Below, piece by piece: positions 30,877-40,101 of a stretch of DNA of 64,000 bases; the first letter of the stretch is position 1; every line of letters starts with the position of its first letter. Origin of the DNA: Candidatus Altimarinota bacterium (GTDB lineage: Bacteria; Patescibacteriota; Gracilibacteria; BD1-5; UBA2023); NCBI GenBank assembly GCA_028689065.1, contig JAQTWX010000003.1, forward strand, positions 1 through 64,000. The letters run 5' to 3'. A model generated the notes under the pieces. That model ran no database searches, was not told the origin of the DNA, and saw only the letters and a program-made list of their open reading frames with translations. The translations under genes and the position numbers were made by a program.

Positions 30877-32074
30877 ATCGATAGATTATGTAGCGGAGTA
30901 TACGAGCTATAGGATCTTTTTTAAGAAGGAGCATTTCCTCTGTAGTCTTTGCAAGTGCAAATACTTGAGTAAAACTTCCAGTATCAGGAGAGGGGATATT
31001 TTCAATACCTTTCACAATCTGTTCTATATGAATATCATTTCCGATATTTTTCGTCTGAAGATATTTACTGAGTTTCTTTTGAAGAAAAGGGGAAGCTCCT
31101 CATCCTGATATAAATATATTTTTTAAAAAAAGTTGTTTCGTTATATCTGTCATTCCGATAAAAACAGCATCAAAAAGAACAGAAAAGAATGAATCGAATA
31201 TTTCTTTATATTGCTCATAAGACTCTTCGATATGAGTAATATGATGTTCTATATCAAGATATCCAAGACGAGGTTCTTTCCGTTTGAAGGTTTCTTCCAA
31301 AAGTCCAAATCCGAAGTTAATTGTATTTCCACCAAGAATTTCTCCTTTATTAGATATGACTATTGTGGTTTTTGAGGTACCAAAATCAATACAGCTATTA
31401 AAATCAAAATTTTCATCTCGTTCTTCAAGAAGTTTTGGGAGTGTAATGATAGAAGGAATGAGGGAGATGATATTTTTTGATAATCAGCGTCCGATATTCT
31501 GAATAATATTGACATACGAAAGAGGCATAAAGATATTTATAACCCCAAGTTTGATGTTTTTTCCAGTAAATCCAATAGGATTTCCTATTTTTTGACCATC
31601 CACCGTAATAGAGATAATAGAAGTAGTTACAAGCTTCATTTCTGATTCTATAATCCCTGTTCGTTCACGTATCTTTCCTTTCACTCTATCAAGCGATGTA
31701 TATTCTATTTTTTTTACAATATTATCAATTTCATCCATAGTGATGGGACTCTCTGGATTTTCACGTATATAATTCATATGAATAATATCCGAGAAAGCAA
31801 GGACAGAGCTGAGCGAAATAACAATATCATTTGGAATCTCATCAAGATTTTCTCAGGCTTTATGAATAGCCTTTTTGATAGTTTCCGAAATACTATAGAG
31901 ATCAGCTATTTCTCCGTCGATTATATTCTTCTTGCTTTGTCGCATAATCGCCGAACTAAGGATTTTGAGTCAACCACCTTCAATCGAACAAATAAGAACC
32001 TTGATTTTAGAAGTTCCTATATCGAGTGCGATAAATTGATGATAATCGATAATATTACTTATCTTGAATGACAT
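30869..32074 (-). CDS. FtsA/PilM-like actin-fold ATPase
   Basis: The 401-residue protein has the actin-type phosphate 1 loop ALDIGTSKIKVLIC, GEIADLYSISETIKKAIHKA, and a second phosphate loop CIDFGTSKTTIVI. An adenosine-type motif, NIFISGGGASPF, depends on TGA as Gly. Four TGA(Gly) in total. It could be the cell division FtsA or a pilus PilM relative. I favour FtsA-like because of the SHS2-type insertion around residues 85-170. No ftsZ is in view. It is translationally coupled to the next gene. Confidence 0.75.
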
Positions 32075-32243
32075 GAATTGAGTCTATAAAATCTATAAAA
32101 GTATAATTAAAAAATATTGTTATTCTGAGTATTTTTAAAGACTACTAGTAAAATTATTAAATCTTATTAAAATAACTTATGTATATATTAATAAAAGTTT
32201 CATAATAAAAATAGGTTCTTCATTGTATTCAGAATAACAAATT

Positions 32244-32792
32244 TTACATCCCCATCATTATTTTGAGTTCATCGAGACGAGACTCTTTTCAAGCCTTTTT
32301 AAGCATAGTTGTACCTTCTTCGAGATTTCCTTCTGAGATAAGTGTGACACCGAGATCCTCCATAATAAGCTCATCATCGGGAGAGAGGTTGAGAGCACGT
32401 TTCATAACTGCTACTCCTTTGCTTGGATTTCCTAGCATAGCATATCCCCATCCGAGATTTCGGAGAATTTCTGGATTATTTGGAAAGAGTTCATTTGCCT
32501 TTTCAAGGAGTTCTACTCCGACACGGAAATTACTTTTGGAGATATGGATAAACCCCATGAGATACATACCAGTTGCAGATTCTGGATGGAGGCCTTGTGC
32601 AACTTTCAGAGCTGCTTCTGCAGCGTTGAGATCTCCCTCATAGAGTCCTATGTCAGCAAGTTCTTCATAGAGACGATAATCGTCCGCATTTTTTAAGAGA
32701 TATTCTTGTACTTTAATTTTAGCATCCGCATAAAGTCCTGAGTATTTGAGTCGTTCGATTTCTTGAATCTGTTTTGCATTTGTTTCGCGCAT
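32244..32792 (-). CDS. TPR-repeat protein, 182 aa
   Basis: At least four tetratricopeptide units with 34-residue spacing: YADAKIKVQEYLLKN, NAAEAALKVAQGLHPES, NFRVGVELLEKANELFPNN, and NPSKGVAVMKRALNLSPDD. No signal peptide, so it is a cytosolic scaffold. One TGA(Gly) near the C-terminus (KKAGKESR). Partners unknown. Confidence 0.88.
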
Positions 32793-32918
32793 AGTTCTTT
32801 TGATTACTAATTACGGACTCATTGTACCCAGAAAAAGTGTTTTTTCAATAGATTATTTTCCTATTTTTATAAATTTCTATATACTATCTGAAATTATTTA
32901 GATTTCTCAATTAAATTT

Positions 32919-33719
32919 ATGAAGATACTTATTCTCTGAGATATATTTGGACGAACAGGACGTCGTATGGTTGAAGAAAATATCGATGCTCTTAGAACAA
33001 AATATTCTCCCGATTTTATGATAGCCAATTCTGAAAATATCACCGGAGGAAAATGACCAATTGAGAAGCATGTTCTTTTAATGAAAGATCTTGGTTTCGA
33101 TATACTGACTGGAGGAAATCATGTTTTTTCTAACTTGAAAAGCTCTGGTGATGTTTTTTCTAGTCCGAATTCTATTCAGATTCGTCCGGCGAATTACTTG
33201 GAACATCCGAATTATCCTATTCCTGGAAATGGTTGGAAGATTGTTGAGAAAAATGGACAGAGACTTCTCGTAATTAATCTTATGTCGAGTGTTTTTATGT
33301 ATGATCATCTCGATAATCCATTTCAATATATCGATAAATTTCTCTCGGATATAACGGAAAAATATGATGCTGTGATTGTAGATTTTCATCGCGAGACTAC
33401 GGCAGAGCTTGTAAATATGGCATATTTTCTTGATGGTCGAGCAGCATTTGTATATGGGACACATACACATGCACAAACGAATGATGAGCGTATATTCCCA
33501 AAAGGAACTGGAATGATTACTGATCTCGGTATGACTGGGCCTCTTTGGAGTTCTATTGGACATACATTTGAATCCCGACTTCCACAATTCCTTACTGGTA
33601 CAAAACTTTTTGGTCCAAAGGCGGAACAAGTGGTAGGGGAATGAATACTTACAGGGGTATTTGTTGAAATACAAGCAGGGAAGTGTTTTTATATTGAGAA
33701 AATTCGAATCCAAGAATAA
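32919..33719 (+). CDS. YmdB-like calcineurin-fold metallophosphoesterase
   Basis: The 266-residue protein matches the TIGR00282/YmdB family. It has MKILILGDIFGRTGRRMVEE (TGA supplies the Gly of GD), ANSENITGGKGP, LTGGNHVF, VDFHRETTAE, YGTHTHAQTNDERI and ITDLGMTGP. All metal-binding Asp, Asn and His motifs are present. YmdB-type enzymes hydrolyse 2',3'-cyclic nucleotides. Three TGA(Gly). It lies upstream of two small plus-strand genes. Confidence 0.92.
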
Positions 33720-33844
33720 AGATATTTCTGAAAAATCTATTTTGTCAAATCAAAAAATTCTCATTTATTTGTATCTTTTTCCCCGATATGTTATACTAAT
33801 TTTTGTCAGGGAAACTCCAATTATATTTTTTCTATAAATTTCTC

Positions 33845-34147
33845 ATGACCCTACAAAACACAGAGATACTCAGAAGAATATCCATCTCAGAACTTCATCC
33901 AGATGATGCTCGTGAGATTCTCAGGATATTCCCGGTAATGACGGAAGAGAAACAACTTCAAATACTCGAAACCTGGGATTCCATCGTTGCAAATATTAAG
34001 TTGCATCGAGAAGAACTGGAGCAAGAAAAAGAAATTCTTCTTATTCAAGCTCTCGAAAACATAGAATCTGATCTTGAGGCATATGGACGAACACTTGTTC
34101 AATCTGGAGCAAAGAAAGATCTTTCAGGACTAAAGATTCAAATATAA
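33845..34147 (+). CDS. Small helical protein, 100 aa
   Basis: A fully helical, acidic protein: TEEKQLQILETWDSIV and REELEQEKEILLIQALENIE form a coiled coil. The MTLQNTE start is preferred over an upstream ATG at 33803 that adds aromatic residues unlike the rest. No family is recognised. It is followed 26 bases later by another small gene. Confidence 0.6.
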   Translation: MTLQNTEILRRISISELHPDDAREILRIFPVMTEEKQLQILETWDSIVANIKLHREELEQEKEILLIQALENIESDLEAYGRTLVQSGAKKDLSGLKIQI

Positions 34148-34173
34148 ATACTATTTTTTAAATAAATATATAT

Positions 34174-34533
34174 ATGGCACAAATAAACGGAATGCATGAT
34201 AGTCAGATTCTGAATAATGAAATATTTTGAGAACAACCACGTGCCTGTGAATTACAAAAGAAAATTGATGCTCAGTTGGCACAACTCTATCCAGAAGCAA
34301 AAAAGAGTCCAAAAGTACAAGAAGCATTAGCTCGTATAGGATCTCTTTCGGAAACACTTAACTCTCTTTCGGAAGGGACTCGTGAAGGACTTGTGAGTCT
34401 TTATATAGATACAGTTACAGAAAAACATCTTTCCGATTGTTCTGCCCAGGTGGCTATTTTAGAAGCACATCATCGAGATCGTGTTGCAAATCTTCTTGGT
34501 GCCAATGATCAGATTTATTCTCGCGCTGCATAA
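34174..34533 (+). CDS. Small helical protein, 119 aa
   Basis: Helical and soluble, with KKIDAQLAQLYPEAKKSP, SLSETLNSLSEG and QVAILEAHHRDRVANLLGA. One TGA(Gly) at residue 19 (NEIFGEQPRA) is needed to reach the ATG at 34174. No recognised family. A terminator follows directly, so it ends an operon that begins with the preceding small gene or the phosphoesterase. Confidence 0.65.
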
Positions 34534-34544
34534 TTTTAAAATAT

Positions 34545-34575
34545 AAAAAACCTCCGATAAATCGGAGGTTTTTTA
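34545..34575. terminator. Bidirectional terminator
   Basis: Stem AAAACCTCCGAT / ATCGGAGGTTTT between convergent genes. Confidence 0.85.
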
Positions 34576-34579
34576 TATT

Positions 34580-34756
34580 TTAATGCTTTGTTTCTTTTAA
34601 CTTAAAAATAACATGTTTTCGGAGTTTCTTGTCGTATTTTCGAAGCTCAAGTTTTTCTCCAGCTGCGAAGTTCTTCTTTTGTACATTTGTAATATATCCC
34701 ATAATTCCTGTCTCAGTAGAGATACAAGACATATATGTTCGTTTTCCTTTTGCCAT
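34580..34756 (-). CDS. rpmG: 50S ribosomal protein L33
   Basis: The 58-residue protein begins MAKGKRTYMSC and ends LELRKYDKKLRKHVIFKLKE, matching L33. It is the zinc-free type: KYDKKLRKH replaces the CxxC pair of zinc-binding L33. A longer frame upstream to 34933 would add a hydrophobic stretch that does not belong. No TGA. Confidence 0.85.
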   Translation of the reverse strand: MAKGKRTYMSCISTETGIMGYITNVQKKNFAAGEKLELRKYDKKLRKHVIFKLKETKH

Positions 34757-34958
34757 AATAATAGTATTAGATGTTGTAAAAAGTATGCGACACAGTATAT
34801 GTTTTTTTTTAAATTTACAAATCTTTTTGTAAAAAAGGGGTTTTTGGATAGAATGCAGCAAATAGAGAATAAGAATCAGAAACGAGAGAATGGGTTGTAA
34901 ATAGCCACTCTCTTGTTTTTCCTCGTCTCTCATTTTTCTAACTCCTCATTCTCTCTAT

Positions 34959-36314
34959 ATGTTTATCGATGAAGTAAAAATCACTATCAAAGCCGGAAAA
35001 GGTGGAAATGGAATTGTTTCATGGCGACGTGAAAAATGTATTCCTAATGGAGGTCCATATGGATGAGATGGTGGATATGGCGGAAGTGCATATCTGCAAG
35101 CAACTTCTAATATGAATACTCTTTCTGACTTTCGACACAAAACAGTTCTTCGTGCTCAGAATGGACAAGATGGTGGAACCAAAGAAATGCATGGAGCAAA
35201 ATGAGAAGATTTGATTGTAAAAGTTCCTGTTGGAACAATTGTAACTGATGCAGAAACGGGAGAAATTATTGTGGATTTGAATCATGAAGGGGAAATATAT
35301 CCGCTCTGTCAGTGAGGACGTGGAGGTTTCGGAAATGCTCACTTTCCATCAAGTGTCCGTCAGGCTCCTGCTTTTGCGGAGATGGGCGATATAGGAGAAG
35401 AAAAAAGTGTGAAACTCGAACTTAAGCTCGTTGCAGATATAGGGATTATCGGACTTCCGAATGCAGGTAAGTCAACTCTTATTCAAAGCGTGACAAATGT
35501 ACGACCAAAGATTGCGGACTATCCATTTACTACCATTATTCCAAATCTTGGAGTTATGGAACATAAAGGACAGAATCTTATCCTTGAGGACGTTCCGGGG
35601 CTTATTCCCGGTGCTTCGGAAGGGAAATGACTTGGTATACAATTTCTTAAACACATCGAACGAACGCATGTACTTCTCCATCTTCTTGATATGAGTCAAG
35701 GAGAAGAGGCAGTGGTTCAGAACTATAAAGATATTCGAAAGGAACTTGAACTTTTTTCAGATTTACTCAAGGGAAAAGAAGAAGTAATTGTATTCTCCAA
35801 AGCGGATGTTATTCCACCAGATGAAATAGATATTCTCTCTAAGAAGCTTGCAAAACACTTTAAGGGAAAGAAATATTTTACTATTTCTGCTGCAGGTTTT
35901 CAGGGGATAGATGAACTCAAGGATTTTCTCATTTCCGAATATGCTGGAAAATCTATTGAAAGAGAGAATGAAGATGGAGAAGATACTCCGATGAAATTTT
36001 ACGATTTGAAAGATTTTCAGAAAAGCGATAGTTTCAAGATAACCAAGACTGGGGATCGGGAAATAACTGTAAGTGGAGAGAGAATTGAACAGATTGTTCG
36101 TATGACTGATATGAAGAACTTTGAAGCGGTTGCCCGTGTATATGACATTATGGAAAAGCTTCATATCCTAACAAAAGTTCATGCCATGCTCCGAGCGAAT
36201 ATAGAAGAGTACTTCTTCGAAGGATCCGATGATGAAGATTTTGGAAAGATTATCATTGCTGGACGGGTATTCCCTCTTGAGAGGACGATATTTCAAAAAA
36301 AGTCAAAGATATAA
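34959..36314 (+). CDS. obg: GTPase Obg
   Basis: The 451-residue Obg acts in 50S ribosome maturation and stress response. The Gly-rich Obg fold starts [20 protein letters not shown] and includes [22 protein letters not shown] and [11 protein letters not shown]. The G domain has [10 protein letters not shown] (G1), DVPGLI (G3) and FSKAD (G4). A C-terminal OCT domain ends the protein. Four TGA codons all fall at Obg-conserved glycines (GPYGGDGG, AKGEDL, CQGGRGG, EGKGLG). This is one of the strongest pieces of evidence for the recoding. Confidence 0.97.
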
Positions 36315-36315
36315 A

Positions 36316-36353
36316 AAAATAATATGCGATTAATCGCATATTATTTTTTTTGA
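36316..36353. terminator. Bidirectional terminator
   Basis: Stem AAATAATATGCGATTAATCGCATATTATTT with flanking A/T runs between convergent genes. Confidence 0.85.
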
Positions 36354-36359
36354 GATTTA

Positions 36360-36887
36360 TCAGATGTTCATTGTCTTTTTTACTCCAACTATAAGACCAC
36401 CACTGGGACTATCTTTAAAATAGAGTTCATCTACTAGATTAGTGATGAGTTGAAAAAGACCTCGTCCTCGTTTTCCAAGATATCCATCAAATCCGATGGA
36501 TTCTTTTCTTTTCTTGAGTTCATCCATTTCTTGACTCGTTTTCGACTCAAGCCCGCGTCCGGTATCACATACTTCCATATTGATAGTAAGTTTTCCTTCT
36601 TGTGTATTAAAATGGATTGTAAAATGATTTTTATCGAGCGGGAGACTTCCGTACTCGATAGAATTATTTACCAGTTCATCTGATATGAGAGCAAAACGAT
36701 TCTTCCATGGTACATCAATATTGTTTTTTTGAAATAAAAAGAGTATAAGATCACGAATAATCTTTGATTGATTATAATCTGATTTAAAAATTAGTTCTAA
36801 ATCAAAGTTTCCAAAATCAGAAATATGAGCATTTACAAAAACAATAAGATCGCTATATTCTGCATGAGAGATATCTATTTGTACCAT
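36360..36887 (-). CDS. RsbW/SpoIIAB-like serine kinase (anti-sigma-type HATPase)
   Basis: The 175-residue single-domain ATPase of the GHKL type has N box SDELVNNSIEYGS, G1 box VCDTGRGLE and G2 region GKRGRGLFQLITNLVDEL. Such proteins bind and phosphorylate STAS antagonists and hold sigma or other target proteins. It pairs logically with the STAS gene at 22919 and the phosphatase at 53772. No sigma factor is adjacent. No TGA. Confidence 0.85.
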   Translation of the reverse strand: MVQIDISHAEYSDLIVFVNAHISDFGNFDLELIFKSDYNQSKIIRDLILFLFQKNNIDVPWKNRFALISDELVNNSIEYGSLPLDKNHFTIHFNTQEGKLTINMEVCDTGRGLESKTSQEMDELKKRKESIGFDGYLGKRGRGLFQLITNLVDELYFKDSPSGGLIVGVKKTMNI

Positions 36888-36950
36888 TGATAGAATAGTA
36901 AATCTATAATATTACCTTGAAATTATATCAAATAGTAAATATAAAGCAAA

Positions 36951-36984
36951 AAAAAGACCATTTGTAGAAACAAATGGTCTTTTT
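36951..36984 (-). terminator. Terminator after HU gene
   Basis: Stem AAAGACCATTTGT / ACAAATGGTCTTT with a T run on the minus strand. Confidence 0.85.
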
Positions 36985-36994
36985 CCTATAAAAA

Positions 36995-37267
36995 CTATCT
37001 TACAGATTCCTTAAGAGTTTTACCTGCACGGAATACAGGAGACTTCATAGCTGGAATCATAATCTTAGCACCAGATTTTGGATTAACTCCATTTCGAGCA
37101 GCTCTCTTAGAAACCTTGAAAGCACCGAATCCAGTAATATTAACTTCTCCACCTTTCTTGAGTTCAGCAGTAACTACTGAAATCATAGAATTAAGAGCTT
37201 TCCCAGCAGCATCTTGAGAAAGACCTGCAGCAGTAGCAACTGCTTTAATAAAATCCTGTTTTTTCAT
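36995..37267 (-). CDS. hup: HU-family DNA-binding protein
   Basis: The 90-residue HU fold is complete: MKKQDFIKAVATAAGLSQ, ELKKGGEVNITGFGAFKVSKR, the beta arm with RNGVNPKSGAKIMIPA (a Met/Ile variant of RNPxTG), and SPVFRAGKTLKESV. It compacts DNA as a dimer. No TGA, as expected for a highly expressed gene. It has its own promoter and terminator. Confidence 0.96.
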   Translation of the reverse strand: MKKQDFIKAVATAAGLSQDAAGKALNSMISVVTAELKKGGEVNITGFGAFKVSKRAARNGVNPKSGAKIMIPAMKSPVFRAGKTLKESVR

Positions 37268-37303
37268 AAAAATTGTTATTATAGAGATAAAATAACAAGA
37301 GCG

Positions 37304-37331
37304 ATTATATGAAGCCTAAAGCAAAAAGCAA
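37304..37331 (-). promoter_or_regulatory. Promoter of the HU gene
   Basis: Minus strand TTGCTT (37326-37331), 16-base spacer, TATAAT (37304-37309), about 37 bases before the HU start codon. Confidence 0.6.
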
Positions 37332-37550
37332 ATGTTTTTTTATTTTTTTATTTGAAAATCTCTTTTTTACTCTATGAATTGTTATAAGAATTATCCAGTT
37401 TCTTGCTTTAATAGAGAGATTACTGGAGTTTTATAATAAATATTTTTTTCTTTCATTTTTTATGTTATTTCTCTCATAAAACCAGTAAGATACTGGTCAT
37501 ATAGGGGATATTTTCATATATATAAAATACCTTCTTTGTTTTGTATAAAT

Positions 37551-37578
37551 TTGATTTTCCAATCATTTTTCCTATAAT
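37551..37578 (+). promoter_or_regulatory. Promoter of tmRNA
   Basis: TTGATT (37551-37556), 16-base spacer and perfect TATAAT (37573-37578). It ends 11 bases before the GGGG start of tmRNA. The rest of the 37268-37550 gap holds no gene that I can see, apart from the HU promoter and a short hairpin (ACCAGTAAGATACTGGT). Confidence 0.75.
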
Positions 37579-37589
37579 CTTTTATACAT

Positions 37590-38035
37590 GGGGATGATAT
37601 AGTATTCTACTTAGAGAATTCGTCATTCTTTGATTGCTATCTGGGAGGTGTGTATGACTTCCATAATCAATAATACACATAACAACTGCTAACACTCGTG
37701 TTGCTAAAGGTCTTGCAGCTTTCAAGAAAGCTCTTGCTCCTACTACCCTCGCATTTGCTGCGTAGTAGTAAAACGTAGCCTTTCCTACGGGATTGAGCGC
37801 CGGCTGGCCTGCTACAAACCTGTGAAGACATCTATCTCGTGTCTCGCTTGTATCTAGAGATCTCTCTTCTTTGAACTCTTGATATTTTCGGACAGGGAAC
37901 GAGTAGTATATTCGATAGTATCCTCTCTGGCATTTTTGATTCTATTTAAGCAAGAGAGTACTCAAAAGAATCTATGATAGTAGACGTCGAGGATGACCTC
38001 TGAGGACACGGGGGCGGTTCCCGTCATCTCCACCA
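37590..38035 (+). ncRNA. ssrA: tmRNA (transfer-messenger RNA)
   Basis: About 446 bases. The 5' end GGGGATG pairs with CATCTCC before ACCA at the 3' end, forming the tRNA-like acceptor. The tag reading frame begins around GCT 37688 and encodes ANTRVAKGLAAFKKALAPTT then LAFAA, followed by TAGTAG (37763-37768). The LAFAA end is the usual protease signal for trans-translation tags. The tag uses TAG stops, consistent with UGA being sense. The T-loop reads GGCGGTT and the 5' D-arm ATTCTAC, unlike the usual TTCRANY and TTCGAC. It rescues stalled ribosomes. A strong promoter and terminator flank it. Confidence 0.93.
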
Positions 38036-38073
38036 GTTAGTTTTCAATTAATTATAGGAACCAGTGATTTCTA

Positions 38074-38117
38074 ATATAATAAAACACCAGCTATGAGAAC
38101 TGGTGTTTTATTATATT
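38074..38117. terminator. Terminator between tmRNA and FecR gene
   Basis: Long near-perfect stem, AATATAATAAAACACCAG / CTGGTGTTTTATTATATT. Serves convergent transcripts. Confidence 0.85.
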
Positions 38118-38171
38118 TATATTTTCTGATTTATGTAAAATTTCTAATGAAATCCTATAAGAAAAATATAT

Positions 38172-39983
38172 TTAATCATGTTTTCTTTTTTCACGACGTT
38201 CTTCCTTGTGTTCTTCTCGATGTTCTGGAGCAGGAGCTACAACAGGAGTAGAAGTGTTTGAGAAAGAACTTTCTTCTGTATGAGTTGATTCTGTTGAAGA
38301 ACTTTCTTCTGTATGAGTTGATTCTGTTGAATAATAACTACCACCACTCGATCCTCCTCCATATGAAGAATGTTCTTCTGAAGAACCTTCCGATGATGTT
38401 TTTATACATTCAGAAGTATTATCGGAGACAGTGCCTTCTGATAAGTTTTTTTCACACTCTAAAGTTTTTTCAAGAGAGGATTCTTCATCTGAAGTAGTAC
38501 TTCCAGATGAAGTAATAGATTCTTCTTGTTCAGAGTAGGATGTTCCATTTGAATCTGAACCGTTGTCGTATTCTTTATAGCTTGTGAGAATACTTTTAAT
38601 TTCCCCAATAATTCCGTTTACTTCATTGAGTATATTTTTCTGAAGTTCTTCTTCTATTTCTGATTTTTTCATTTCTGTATCTTTATTTTCCTTCTTGTTT
38701 TCCTGAGAAGGAGTACGTGTTCTTTGTTGAACTATTTTATTTTCTTTTACTTTAATGGTTTGTTTTTGAGTAGGGGTATTGTGTTCTTTATCACCAAGTG
38801 TGGCAATATTCTTTAGTTGAGTAGTATTATTCGACTCAAAATTTTTAACTTCCTTCTCTATATCCTGAATAGTAGTATTAATTTGTCGTTCTTTTTCATG
38901 GACTGTTTCTTCAAGTTGTTTTTTCTCTTTTTCATTTTTTATATCTTCACTCAGACGTTGCTTAAGTTTACTCATCTCTCGGCGATTCTCATTAATAGAA
39001 ATATCTTTGCGGATATTTTCTATAAGAGAAGTAGAAACTTGAGTATTCTCAACATTTCCCTGGTATTCTTTTATAGAAGTTGATACTATCTTTTCGAGCA
39101 TTGGTTCATCGAAGAATTCAGAAACTTCATCAGATTTTGGCATAGTTACTGCCAATTCACCTTTGAGACGTTTCATGAGATTTTCATCATTTCCTTTTTT
39201 CTTAGAGAGATCATCCATATATACAAGATCTCGTTTTGTATTTTCTCGGATAAATGAATCAGTAAACGCTGCCTTTCCTGAGAATGATTTTATAACTGCA
39301 GTACTTCCAGAATTTGTATAAATAAATTCATTTTCTGGTTTTAGTATCTGTTCTGTTACTTTCTTTGAAGTAGGGTTGTTATATCGAAGAACTACTCATT
39401 CTTTTCCTGCAACTTGCGAATAAGAATCAATAACCGCAACACTTGTTGTTCCAGAAAGAGTTTTTTGTATACGAACAGATGTTCCTTGAACCCCTGCACT
39501 TACATCCGAAGTGGAGATAGTAAAGAATGATTTATCATAAAAAGGTTTGAGTACGCGAGCCCAGATATCTCCTTCATTGAGTCTTACTTCAGATCCTGCT
39601 GATGCGATTTTAACAAAAGAGAGCTTGGAATTTGCATTCATTCGGACAATAGAATTGTCTGCAAAAATAATTTCTGCATTTGCATCTTTTCCTGTTATTA
39701 AGCTATCTCATTGAGTAAGTTGTAGCTTATTTGTTACAGTACTTATACTTCCATTCTGTTCTCGTTTTACATCACCATTCCAAGAATTTATGTATGCAAG
39801 AGCATCTGAAGAAACTTGATTTGCAATAGATCCGGTTGCAACAGAAGTCTTACTAGTTCCAGTTGTATTAATAAGCTGATACCCGTATTGAGTAGGGCTT
39901 TTTTTTGAAAAGAAAATATTTCCCCCGGTTATAAGGAGCATAAGAATCATAGATATGATTACTATTTTTTTTCCGTTTTTCAT
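38172..39983 (-). CDS. FecR-domain membrane protein with acidic Ser/Thr tail, 603 aa
   Basis: An N-terminal membrane anchor (about residues 6-25, IVIISMILMLLITGGNIFF) is followed by a FecR domain (about 90-200): GDSLITGKDANAEIIFADNS, then LNEGDIWARVLKP and SAGVQGTSVRI. Next are a long charged coiled coil (KLKQRLSEDIKNEKEKKQLEE) and a very acidic Ser/Thr/Gly-rich C-terminus with an 11-residue tandem repeat (ESTHTEESS). Two TGA(Gly). FecR domains transmit or sense signals at the envelope. It is divergent from a CHASE2-adenylate cyclase with a 118-base gap, a pairing suggesting shared regulation or function. Confidence 0.88.
38266..38331 (-). repeat. Tandem repeat, 2 x 33 bp, in the FecR gene
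   Basis: Two perfect adjacent 33-base copies encode the repeated STESTHTEESS block near the C-terminus. Confidence 0.9.
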
Positions 39984-40101
39984 AAAACTGAATATAATTA
40001 ATATAAAAATATAAACGCAATATAGGAATGCTAACTTAAGTAAAGCTTAATTTTTATATCTTTTTATATTTTGGTCATTTTCTAACAACAAAAGCGAGCA
40101 T

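Noticed and set aside
33078-33713. 211-codon minus-strand ORF
   Set aside because: Antisense shadow of the YmdB-like phosphoesterase, whose metal motifs are unambiguous.
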